This document shows positions 44,449 to 52,196 of a stretch of 64,000 nt of DNA, in pieces (within the stretch, counting starts at the first letter, position 1; every line of letters begins with the position of its first letter). The notes beneath the pieces are model-generated. The model saw nothing but the letters and a program-made list of their open reading frames with translations. It ran no database searches and was not told where the DNA came from. The translations under genes were made by a program, and so were the position numbers. Source of the stretch: Bacteroidota bacterium (lineage in GTDB: Bacteria > Bacteroidota > Bacteroidia > B-17B0 > Aurantibacillaceae); assembly GCA_030692515.1 (NCBI GenBank), contig JAUXZS010000015.1, positions 248,001 through 312,000 of the forward strand. Reading direction: 5' to 3'.

Positions 44449-45792
44449 ACGCGATATAACAAAACGTTTACTAACGTTTAACGAATTGTCATTCCGACCT
44501 AAGGAGGAATCTGTATTTAGATCCCTCGTTCCTCGGGATGACAGTTTTAAAACATAAACACCATTTGCTAATTCTTTTGTATTTATTGTTGCTGCTAAGC
44601 TTTCTGCTTGCTGAGTAAAATGTAGCTCTTCTTCTTTTACAATTTGCCCTAATGAGTTCATAATTTGTATATTCACGTCTCGATACGCTTCGTTACTCGA
44701 CGTGACAAATTCTATGGTTAAAATCTCATTTGCTGGGTTTGGAAATAACTTTAATTTAGTCGCTTCGACTCCGCTCAGCGTGACGAAACCCAATCCGCTT
44801 GCATGTACAACAACTGTATCGTATTTAATTACCCCACAAATATCTTGTTTTACCATATAGGTATTTGTTGTTGTGGCAACGGTTAAAGTTAAACCTGCCG
44901 CATTAGCAATAACACTTGTGGTGTTTGGTAGTTTAAACCATTGGCAGGCTTCATCTATACCAACATCTTGCGGCCTACCAATATAAATTGTATTACCCGG
45001 TATTGCCCAAATATCATTACTTGCTGCTGCATAGGCTGGGAGGTCAATGGGGATGCACGACACATCGTCTAATAAAATATCACAAGCAACGGCAGGTAAA
45101 GAGGTAGAGTTGATTAACGTTTTTGTTGTAGCAGCGTCACTTTTAAAATTACCAATAACGCAATTTTTTTCTGTACCATTGGCTACAAATGTACCAGTAA
45201 TAGCTACCCAATTCATTGTGTCTGTTAAAATATTTGACGTTGAATTTTCAATCTGTGGTGTAATATAAGTTAAAGGGATATTAATTTTAGTTATTGTATC
45301 AATAGAATTGTCAACAAAAAAAATTCCAATATTAGAAATACCATAGCTTGATGGATTACTGACATTAACATACAGTTTTACACAGTAGGTTTTTCCAAAA
45401 ACCAAAGTTGATTTAAGACGATTTCTAAAATAACCTCTATTTGGATTTACCATACATTGGGGTGGCTGACATAAAAAAGTTGCCTGTAAAAAAGCATTAC
45501 CACTATGTGGCCATTGGTATGTTAAACCGTTATTTGGAACATTTGGAAAACAAGTATTACAATAGAGAATGCCATTAAAATATGTGGAATCTATAGAGCG
45601 CCAACCTTTTGCAACTACAATGGAATTTCCACAATTATAATAATTTTCTATTCCTCCATTAGTTATATAATTAGCTATTTGTTGGCTTCTAATATTAGTA
45701 ATAAACAAAAAAAGAAAAAACTGAATAAACAGCCTTTTCTTCTTAAGAAAGAAGAAAACATTATTTAGATATAATGAGTTTTTTATATTCAC
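44446..45792 (-). CDS. T9SS type A cargo protein with repeat-derived segments in its C-terminal domain
   Basis: 448 residues. Signal peptide near residues 15-37 (FFLFLFITNIRSQQ). Residues ~40-235 look like a jelly-roll module (GIENYYNCGNSIVV ... CDILLDDVSCIP), then an Ig/PKD-like module (~250-330). A type A sorting domain follows: LKLFPNPANEILTIEF, VNIQIMNSLGQIVKEE, LANGVYVLKLS and SKRFVISR. Three stretches of the last third are encoded by sequences that look like intergenic palindromic repeats: FVTLSGVEA (44762-44784), TSSNEAYRDV (44674-44706) and SSRGTRDLNTDSSLGRND (44487-44543). All keep the frame and fall in loops, so the protein is probably functional. Preceded by the slyD terminator. 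Confidence 0.85.
   Translation of the reverse strand: MNIKNSLYLNNVFFFLKKKRLFIQFFLFLFITNIRSQQIANYITNGGIENYYNCGNSIVVAKGWRSIDSTYFNGILYCNTCFPNVPNNGLTYQWPHSGNAFLQATFLCQPPQCMVNPNRGYFRNRLKSTLVFGKTYCVKLYVNVSNPSSYGISNIGIFFVDNSIDTITKINIPLTYITPQIENSTSNILTDTMNWVAITGTFVANGTEKNCVIGNFKSDAATTKTLINSTSLPAVACDILLDDVSCIPIDLPAYAAASNDIWAIPGNTIYIGRPQDVGIDEACQWFKLPNTTSVIANAAGLTLTVATTTNTYMVKQDICGVIKYDTVVVHASGLGFVTLSGVEATKLKLFPNPANEILTIEFVTSSNEAYRDVNIQIMNSLGQIVKEEELHFTQQAESLAATINTKELANGVYVLKLSSRGTRDLNTDSSLGRNDNSLNVSKRFVISR
44487..44543 (-). repeat. 57-bp intergenic-type repeat inside a T9SS sorting domain
   Basis: TGTCATTCCGA (44487-44497) and TCGGGATGACA (44533-44543) are inverted with one mismatch; GAGGAA/TTCCTC pair inside. 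The 57 bp are 19 codons, so the frame is kept. It expands the turn between the last two strands of the sorting domain. Confidence 0.75.
44674..44706 (-). repeat. CACGTC/GACGTG repeat inside coding sequence
   Basis: CACGTC (44674-44679) and GACGTG (44699-44704) flank a CGATACGCTTCGTTACTCGA-type core. It encodes TSSNEAYRDV in the sorting domain of the cargo protein. The core is typical of dispersed Bacteroidota intergenic repeats. Confidence 0.65.
44762..44784 (-). repeat. GCTTCGACTCCGCTCAGCG repeat inside coding sequence
   Basis: The + strand reads GCTTCGACTCCGCTCAGCG then TGAC, a widespread intergenic motif in Bacteroidota genomes. Here it encodes VTLSGVEA just before the sorting domain. Confidence 0.6.
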
Positions 45793-45911
45793 GTTTTTGT
45801 TCTTTGTTAACTATTTCTACAAAGTACTCTTCGCCATTTAAATGTACAATATTAATCTCAATTTTAATGCGCTTTTAAAAAACAGGAATTAATACTATTC
45901 GTAAACAAAAA

Positions 45912-45950
45912 GCAAAAAAAAACTCAAACTTTTAGCCTGAGGTTTTTAAT
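45912..45950 (-). terminator. Terminator of the phosphatase-ppk1-ppx-cdaA-slyD operon
   Basis: On the minus strand CTCAGGCT-aaa-AGTTTGAG (8 pairs, two of them G-U) followed by a run of T, downstream of the slyD stop at 45964. Confidence 0.75.
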
Positions 45951-45963
45951 TATTTTTTATTTA

Positions 45964-46479
45964 TTAGTGATGATGATGTCCGCCTGGTCCGTGAACGTGG
46001 CCGTGGTCTAACTCTTCTTGTGTAGCTTGTCTTACTTCTAAAACTTCCCCAATAAAATGTAAGTCATATCCTGCTAAAGGATGGTTAAAATCCATTTCTA
46101 CATGAGCGTCTGTAATTTCTAAAACCTTTCCAATTAATTGGTTGCCTTCTGCATCATTCATTTCAACATCTTCACCAACTTTAATTCTTGCATCGTCAAA
46201 TGCTCCATCAACTTCAAAAGCCGCTTTGTCAACTTTTACTACATATTCTTTTTCAAAAGCACCGTAAGCTTTTGCTGCACCAATATGAAAATCAAATTTA
46301 TCGCCTTTGCTTTTTCCGCTTAAGTTAGATTCAAAATCGGGTAATACCCCACCAAAACCAAATAAAAAAACAAATGGTTGTTCTGTTGAAGTCTGTTCTA
46401 TTAATTCTTCGGGTTGTTTGTTTTTGCTTGCAGTTAAATAATAATTAACTGTTACTGCTTTGTCTTCTGAAATAGTCAT
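45964..46479 (-). CDS. slyD: SlyD-like FKBP peptidyl-prolyl isomerase
   Basis: 171 residues. The split FKBP domain (EQPFVFLFGFGGVLPDFESNLSGKSKGDKF; ~residues 36-65) is interrupted by an insert-in-flap domain (~70-125, AKAYGAFEKEYVVKVDKAAF) and resumes with DFNHPLAGYDLHFIGEVLEVR. The C-terminus is His-rich (HGHVHGPGGHHHH), as in SlyD proteins that bind nickel. It catalyses prolyl isomerisation and acts as a chaperone and metal store in the cytosol. Last gene of a five-gene minus-strand run, 28 nt after cdaA, followed by a terminator. Confidence 0.92.
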   Translation of the reverse strand: MTISEDKAVTVNYYLTASKNKQPEELIEQTSTEQPFVFLFGFGGVLPDFESNLSGKSKGDKFDFHIGAAKAYGAFEKEYVVKVDKAAFEVDGAFDDARIKVGEDVEMNDAEGNQLIGKVLEITDAHVEMDFNHPLAGYDLHFIGEVLEVRQATQEELDHGHVHGPGGHHHH

Positions 46480-46507
46480 ATTAATTTTTTTTTTGAAATT
46501 ACTATTT

Positions 46508-47317
46508 TTAGTTTAATTGCTTAAGATTTTTTTCTAACAAAAAGGTTAATTTTTGTTTGTTGATATTGGCTGTAATTTCAGCGTGCATAGTAAAGGAAAC
46601 AGCCCCTGTTTGCTCGCTAACAGAAATTGCTATGGCATCTGTATTTTCTGTAATTCCAACTGCGGCCCTATGGCGTAAACCAAAATTAGCCGGAAAATCT
46701 TCTTTTTCAGTAACCGGTAAAACGCATCTTGCAGCAACAATTCTATTGTCCTGTATAATTACGGCGCCATCATGCAGCGGCGAATTTTTAAAGAAAATAT
46801 TTTCTAACATTCGGCTTGTTAAACCTGCGTCTAATAAATCTCCGGTTGTAATAAAAAATTTAAGGTCCGATTTTCTTGCTATAATTATTAGCGCGCCTGT
46901 ATTGGTTTTACTCATATTAAAACAAGCCTCAACTACATCTTCAATATTTAAATGAATTTCATTTTCGGGAGTACTTGAAAAATTAAGTTTAAAAATATTT
47001 TTCCAGTTTTTATTTCTTAAAAATTCATTAGATCCAATGTAGAGTAAAAACTTACGTATCTCTTGCTGAAACACAATCATAACGGCTATTACACCCACGT
47101 TAACAAATTTACCAATAATGGAGGAGAGCAATTTTAAATCAAAGGCTTTAATAACAATGTAAGCCAAATAAATTAAGGCTAAACCAATAAAAATATTGAC
47201 GGCAGATGTACCTTTAACTAAATTGTATGCTAAATATAAAATAACGGCAACCAACAAAATATCAATTGCATCAGTAATGCCGAAGGAAATAAAAAGTATA
47301 AAATTTTGTATAAGCAC
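46508..47317 (-). CDS. cdaA: Diadenylate cyclase CdaA (c-di-AMP synthase)
   Basis: 269 residues. Three N-terminal membrane helices (~10-85) precede a DAC domain with both catalytic motifs: DGA in SPLHDGAVII (~residue 181) and RHR in NFGLRHRAAVG (~213), with SVSEQTGAVSF further on. It makes cyclic di-AMP from two ATP, a second messenger for osmotic and potassium control. Two bases separate it from ppx upstream. It is the only c-di-AMP gene in the window; no GGDEF domain or phosphodiesterase is seen here. Confidence 0.95.
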   Translation of the reverse strand: MLIQNFILFISFGITDAIDILLVAVILYLAYNLVKGTSAVNIFIGLALIYLAYIVIKAFDLKLLSSIIGKFVNVGVIAVMIVFQQEIRKFLLYIGSNEFLRNKNWKNIFKLNFSSTPENEIHLNIEDVVEACFNMSKTNTGALIIIARKSDLKFFITTGDLLDAGLTSRMLENIFFKNSPLHDGAVIIQDNRIVAARCVLPVTEKEDFPANFGLRHRAAVGITENTDAIAISVSEQTGAVSFTMHAEITANINKQKLTFLLEKNLKQLN

Positions 47318-47319
47318 GT

Positions 47320-48204
47320 TTATTTTTTAATTAAAGATTTTTCGTACATCTGATGTACAAGCCCATCTGACAATCCTACTTGTGGGACATAAACTTTTTC
47401 TATATCGGCGTGTTTCATGATAGTTAAAAATATTTTTGCTGCCGGCACAATAACATCGGCTCTATCTGGCTTTAAATCCAAGCGCTCTATTCTTTCTTTA
47501 TAAGTGTATGAACATAACATATCATAAATCCCTTTTAATCGGTCGTAGCTTAAATGTTTGGTTTCTTTTTTACCACTCATTTTAAATATTTTATTTATGT
47601 TTCCGCCGGAACCAATGGCACTTAAAGGATGAATACCAACTGTGTTTCTTTTCAGCCAGATTTTCATTTCTTCAAATTCATTTTTATCCAATTTATCCAA
47701 TAACATCCTAACGGTTCCGATATTGAATGATTTTGCGGCCACTACTTTATTATTAAAGTATAAAGTAAGTTCTGTACTTCCGCCACCAACATCAATGTAT
47801 AGATACGCCCATCTTGGATTTAATAATTCTTCAATATGGTTAGAGAAAACAAGAGCTGCTTCACTTTTGCCGTCTATAATTTCAACATCTAATCCAAGTT
47901 CTGTTTTAATTCGAGCTATAATTTGCATTCCGTTAGAGGCTTCGCGCATTGCACTTGTGGCAACGGCCCTGTAACTTTCTACTTCGTAGGCTTTGATAAG
48001 TTCAGTATACCCTCTTAAAGCGGTAATTAATTTTTCAGTCTTTTTTTCAGATATTTTTCCAATGGTAAAAACATCTTCGCCTAACCTAATTGGCATTCTA
48101 AAAAGTTCTTCTTTACTGAAATGCGGCTTACCGTCTACAATATAAACTCTGCAAAATAATAATCGCATAGCGTTACTTCCAATATCTATTGCTGCAAATA
48201 CCAT
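47320..48204 (-). CDS. ppx: Ppx/GppA-family exopolyphosphatase
   Basis: 294 residues, the short single-module form (E. coli Ppx has an extra C-terminal part). The ASKHA-fold motifs are present: FAAIDIGSNAMRLLF (~2-16), YRAVATSAMREASNG, YLYIDVGGGSTELTLY (~135-150) and SAIGSGGNINKIFK. It removes terminal phosphate from polyphosphate or pppGpp; which one is not decidable. Six bases after ppk1 and two before cdaA, so synthesis and breakdown of polyphosphate share a transcript. Confidence 0.92.
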   Translation of the reverse strand: MVFAAIDIGSNAMRLLFCRVYIVDGKPHFSKEELFRMPIRLGEDVFTIGKISEKKTEKLITALRGYTELIKAYEVESYRAVATSAMREASNGMQIIARIKTELGLDVEIIDGKSEAALVFSNHIEELLNPRWAYLYIDVGGGSTELTLYFNNKVVAAKSFNIGTVRMLLDKLDKNEFEEMKIWLKRNTVGIHPLSAIGSGGNINKIFKMSGKKETKHLSYDRLKGIYDMLCSYTYKERIERLDLKPDRADVIVPAAKIFLTIMKHADIEKVYVPQVGLSDGLVHQMYEKSLIKK

Positions 48205-48210
48205 TTGTTG

Positions 48211-50307
48211 TTAGTTTTTTAATTTATTTATAGTTAAGTGTTTCACTTTATCGTTTTTTAAAAAATTATAAATTTCGTCTTGAACTCTAACTTTTTTCTC
48301 TCCAGGCTTAGCTTTTTTATAAGCATTTTCTTGTTTTTTATCAATTATTCTAACTTTAGTGTTGCCTGATAATTGTATGCGAATAATTTCTTTTAGTTGC
48401 GAACGAATTTCTTCATCAAAAATTGGAACAGCTACTTCGCTTCTGCTATCAAGATTTCTACTCATCCAATCTGCAGATGAAATAAATATTTTTTCGTCGC
48501 CATTATTGTGAAAAATAAAAATGCGCGTGTGCTCTAAATATTTATCTACAATACTATATGCTTTAATGTTATCACTCCATCCAGGAAAATCTGTAACCAA
48601 AGAGCATGCACCTCTTATAATTAAAGTAATTGCAACACCTGCTTGGCTAGCCTCATAAAGTTTATCAATCATTTCTTTATCAACCAAACTATTCATTTTT
48701 AAAGTTATGGCCGCAGGCTTTTTACTTTTAGCGTTTTGTATTTCTTTTTGAATAAGCTCTAAGAATGTTCTGCGCATAAAAAACGGAGCAACAACTAATG
48801 TTTTAAAATTATAAACTTTAAAATTGTTTTCATAAAAATCAAAAACTTTGCTAAGGTCTTCGGTTATTAATTTGTTACAAGTTAGCAGCGAAAAATCGGT
48901 GTAAATGCGAGCAGTTGTTTCGTTAAAATTACCCGTGCCAATGTGCGCATATTTAATTTCTTTTCCGGCTTCGCGTGTAGTAATTAAAAAAAGTTTAGAG
49001 TGTACTTTTAGTCCAGGCACACCATAGATAACTTTAGCTCCCTCTTCTTGTAATTTATTGGCCCAATAAATATTATTTTCTTCGTCAAAACGCGCTTGTA
49101 ATTCAACGAGAACCGTAACTTTTTTACCGTTTTTTACAGCATTAATTAGTGCATTGGCAATTTTAGAAGAGTCTGCTACGCGATACAATGTAATTTTTAT
49201 ACTTTCAACAACAGGGTCAATTGAGGCTTCGCGCAGTAGGGTGATAATATGATTATAGGTATGATAAGGATAATGTAAAAGTATATCATGACTTTTTATA
49301 GCCCGTAAAGTGGATAGCGGATTGTTTATTAAATATTTATGCTGTAATAATGGTGGTTGTTTGTATGAAAGTAATTTTCCGCCTAATTTTGGGAAACTAA
49401 TAAAGTCTTTAAAATTATGATAACGACCACCGGGAATTGCATTGTCTTTTTTTGCCATCCCAAGTTTCCTCATAATATAACGCAACATATCATTTGGCAT
49501 TGCCGCATCGTATACAAACCTAACCGGTAAGCCTTGTTTACGGGCCTTAACGCTTTTAGATATTTTTTCGATCATGCTTTTGCTCACATCATTGTCCATA
49601 TCTAACTCCGCATCGCGGGTTAATTTTATGTTGTAAGATTCAACCGTTCTGTAACCAAACACATCAAAAATCTGGTCGGTATTAAAGCGAATAACATCAT
49701 CTAATAACATTATGAAGTTTTTGTTTCCTTCTTTTGGTAATACAACAAATCTTGAAATTATTTTAGATGGGATTTCTATTATTGCGTATTTGTTTTTTTG
49801 ATTATTAACGATAGACTCCATTTTTAAGTACAAGTAACTCGCCTTATCCTTTAAAAAAGGAAATGGTTTTGTATCATCAATCATTACCGGAAATAAAGTA
49901 GATATTATTTCATCTCTAAAATAATCGCTTACAAATTTTTGTTGCAGGTGAGATAATTGTTTTTCGTTAATAATAAATACATCATTTTTGGCTAACTCTT
50001 TTAATATTTCCTGATATATACTTTCAAATTTTATTTGTTGCTCAATTACTTTACGTTGTAATCGGGTTAATAATTCTTTTGGGTCTTCATCATAAATTGC
50101 AATTGCTTTTTTACCAAGTTTAATTAAGCGTTTTACTGTTGCAACACGCACTCTATAAAACTCGTCGCGGTTATTACTAAAAATGCCTAAAAATTTTAAT
50201 CTTTCAATCAGTGGAGTGGTTTTGTCGGCTGCTTCTTGAAGAACTCTTTCGTTAAATGAAAGCCAACTTATTTCGCGGTTAATGTATGGAACTTCTTTTT
50301 TCTTCAT
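48211..50307 (-). CDS. ppk1: Polyphosphate kinase 1
   Basis: 698 residues, normal for Ppk1. The four-domain layout begins YINREISWLSFNERVL. The catalytic phospholipase D-like domains carry VHSKLFLITTREAGKEIKYAHIGTGNFNE (~residues 430-458, read in segments) with the phosphorylated His in VHSK, and RIFIFHNNGDEKIFISSADWMSRNLDSR (~585-612). It makes polyphosphate from ATP, reversibly, at the membrane or in the cytosol. It follows the histidine phosphatase gene by 19 nt and precedes ppx by six. Confidence 0.96.
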   Translation of the reverse strand: MKKKEVPYINREISWLSFNERVLQEAADKTTPLIERLKFLGIFSNNRDEFYRVRVATVKRLIKLGKKAIAIYDEDPKELLTRLQRKVIEQQIKFESIYQEILKELAKNDVFIINEKQLSHLQQKFVSDYFRDEIISTLFPVMIDDTKPFPFLKDKASYLYLKMESIVNNQKNKYAIIEIPSKIISRFVVLPKEGNKNFIMLLDDVIRFNTDQIFDVFGYRTVESYNIKLTRDAELDMDNDVSKSMIEKISKSVKARKQGLPVRFVYDAAMPNDMLRYIMRKLGMAKKDNAIPGGRYHNFKDFISFPKLGGKLLSYKQPPLLQHKYLINNPLSTLRAIKSHDILLHYPYHTYNHIITLLREASIDPVVESIKITLYRVADSSKIANALINAVKNGKKVTVLVELQARFDEENNIYWANKLQEEGAKVIYGVPGLKVHSKLFLITTREAGKEIKYAHIGTGNFNETTARIYTDFSLLTCNKLITEDLSKVFDFYENNFKVYNFKTLVVAPFFMRRTFLELIQKEIQNAKSKKPAAITLKMNSLVDKEMIDKLYEASQAGVAITLIIRGACSLVTDFPGWSDNIKAYSIVDKYLEHTRIFIFHNNGDEKIFISSADWMSRNLDSRSEVAVPIFDEEIRSQLKEIIRIQLSGNTKVRIIDKKQENAYKKAKPGEKKVRVQDEIYNFLKNDKVKHLTINKLKN

Positions 50308-50326
50308 ATTATATTAAATAGTACTT

Positions 50327-50833
50327 TTAATTGGTGTTTTTATAATCTTTCGGAAATTGAAAAAAGTTAAGTTTAGCATTTTTTTCGTTAATGTCTTTCC
50401 AGGATTTAGTGTCGAAATTAATTTTTATTATACCGCAAGTTGGCACATTGTCAATAAACATATCCGTACATAACTCGTTGTAAAGATTTGTAATGCTGGG
50501 ATTGTGACCAAAAAGCATCATAGATTTTAAAGTATCAGGCTGTTTTTTTATGGTCGATAAGAGATTAGATACTGAACTTTCATAAATAGATTCTTCAATT
50601 AAAAAATTTGCCATATTAAAATTTAAAGCTCTAGCAAATATTAGGGCTGTATTGAGTGCTCGGGTAGCAGTACTGCTTAAAATTCGTTCTGGCGCCAGGT
50701 GGTTTTCAAAATACCATTTACTTAGCATATATGCGTCGCCGTATCCTCTAGCGTTAAGGTGTCTGTCGATATCTTTTAAATACTCGTTGCCCCAATCGCT
50801 TTTAGCATGTCGTATCAAAATTAATTCCTTCAT
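50327..50833 (-). CDS. SixA-like phosphohistidine phosphatase (histidine phosphatase superfamily)
   Basis: 168 residues. The RHG-type motif is LILIRHAKSDWGN (~3-15, with RHAK, as in SixA). The second His lies in MLFGHNPSITNLYNEL (~105-120). SixA removes phosphate from phosphohistidine proteins. A role on the phosphohistidine intermediate of Ppk1 would fit its place as first gene of this operon, but that is conjecture. The start codon follows a 76-bp divergent gap shared with the DUF2130 gene. Confidence 0.88.
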   Translation of the reverse strand: MKELILIRHAKSDWGNEYLKDIDRHLNARGYGDAYMLSKWYFENHLAPERILSSTATRALNTALIFARALNFNMANFLIEESIYESSVSNLLSTIKKQPDTLKSMMLFGHNPSITNLYNELCTDMFIDNVPTCGIIKINFDTKSWKDINEKNAKLNFFQFPKDYKNTN

Positions 50834-50909
50834 GTTATTACTATTTTAATAAAAACAACCAAATTAAAAAACTATAAAGCGTAAATTTACATAAAACCAT
50901 ACTTTAGTT

Positions 50910-52130
50910 ATGAGCAACAATTCAACAATTACCTGTCCAAATTGTAAACACGAGTTTCCAATAGAAAATGCCTTGTCACAAAAAATTGAAGATGATATAA
51001 AAGCAAGATATCTTAAGCGATATAATGAGGATAGACAAAAGTTTGAACTTGAAAAAGCTCTATTAGCAAAGGAGGCAGAGCTAATTAAAACACAGGGAGA
51101 AAATCAAGAACAGATTTTGGCCGATAAATTACGTTTAGCAAAAAATCAGTTAGAGCAAGAGGCAATAAAGAAAGCTGCCTCCGAAATGGCTTTGCAAATG
51201 GAAATGCTTAACAAAGAATTAACTGAAAAGTCTCAAAAACTGAAAGAAAGTCAGGTAAAAGAACTTGAGTTAATGCAAAAAGAAAAGCAAATTAAAGAAA
51301 GAGAAGAAACTTTAATGCTTGATTTGGAAAAGCAACTTGTTAGCAGGCAAAAAGAGATAGAAGACAGGGTAAAAAAAATGGAAAGTGAGCGTTCGGATTT
51401 TAAAATAAAAGAACTCGAAAAAAAATTGACCGATCAAGCAGAATTGGTTGAAACCATGCGCAGAAAAGTCGAACAAGGAAGTATGCAGTTGCAAGGCGAG
51501 GTTTTAGAGTTAGCGCTAGAAGAATTATTAAAATCTACTTTCCCAACAGATACGATTGAAGAAGTTGCTAAAGGAGTAAAAGGGGCAGATTGTGTTCAAT
51601 ATGTGAAAAATAATCTTGGTCAAGAGTGCGGTAAAATTATTTATGAAAGTAAGCGCACCAAAGCTTTTACAAATGAATGGATAGAAAAGCTTAAAAAAGA
51701 TATGCGTGCCCAACAAGCCGATATTGCCGTTATTGTTACCGAAACATTACCTAAAGATATGGATGCTTTTGGCTTTAAAGATGGCGTTTGGATATGTAGA
51801 TTTAGTGATGTAAAGCCATTGTCGTTTTTATTACGCGATAGTTTGTTAAAAATTCAAATTGCAATGATAAGCCAGGAAAACAAAGGTGATAAGATGCAGA
51901 TGTTGTATAATTATCTTACTGCCAATGAGTTCAAACAAAATATTGAGGCGGTAGTTGAAGGGTTTTTAGCTCTCAAAGATGGTATTACCCGAGAAAAGGT
52001 GCAGATGGAAAAAATATGGAAAGAGCGAGAAAAACAGTTAGATAAAGTGTTGTTAAACACTACCCAGTTTTACGGCTCTATCAAAGGTATAGCGGGCAAC
52101 GCGGTTGGAGATTTAAAAATGTTAGAGTAA
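50910..52130 (+). CDS. DUF2130 coiled-coil protein with zinc-finger-like N-terminus
   Basis: 406 residues. The N-terminal TCPNCKHEF (~residues 8-16) is half of a zinc ribbon. A long coiled coil follows (~30-185; Lys, Glu and Gln-rich heptads), then the DUF2130 domain (~190-330: LEELLKSTFPTDTIEEVAKGVKGADCVQYV, GKIIYESKRTKAFTNEWIEKLKKDMRAQQADIAVIVTET). The spacing of G-A-D, E-S-K-R and K in the last part resembles a PD-(D/E)XK nuclease-like core, with D, E and K at plausible positions. Family function is not established. Monocistronic or first of a loose unit with the next gene (66 bp). Confidence 0.88.
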   Translation: MSNNSTITCPNCKHEFPIENALSQKIEDDIKARYLKRYNEDRQKFELEKALLAKEAELIKTQGENQEQILADKLRLAKNQLEQEAIKKAASEMALQMEMLNKELTEKSQKLKESQVKELELMQKEKQIKEREETLMLDLEKQLVSRQKEIEDRVKKMESERSDFKIKELEKKLTDQAELVETMRRKVEQGSMQLQGEVLELALEELLKSTFPTDTIEEVAKGVKGADCVQYVKNNLGQECGKIIYESKRTKAFTNEWIEKLKKDMRAQQADIAVIVTETLPKDMDAFGFKDGVWICRFSDVKPLSFLLRDSLLKIQIAMISQENKGDKMQMLYNYLTANEFKQNIEAVVEGFLALKDGITREKVQMEKIWKEREKQLDKVLLNTTQFYGSIKGIAGNAVGDLKMLE

Positions 52131-52131
52131 G

Positions 52132-52165
52132 TTAATTTATTGTTGTTTTAGAACAATAAAATTAA
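52132..52165 (+). terminator. Hairpin after the DUF2130 gene
   Basis: TTAATTTATTGTT (52132-52144) pairs with AACAATAAAATTAA (52152-52165) with one bulge. No T-run follows, so it may be a weak terminator or only an mRNA 3' stem. Confidence 0.35.
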
Positions 52166-52196
52166 ACAAATTACGTATCTTTAATGTTCTAGAATA

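Noticed and set aside
44045-44449. 134-codon open frame on the + strand
   Set aside because: It runs through palindromic repeats and the end of the opposite gene, with no domain or signal peptide.
45964-46010. Terminal HHHH of the SlyD-like protein as an engineered tag
   Set aside because: His-rich tails are native to SlyD proteins and the run is mixed with Gly, Pro and Val.
46557-46955. 132-codon open frame opposite cdaA
   Set aside because: An antisense shadow of a well-conserved diadenylate cyclase; no start context or domain.
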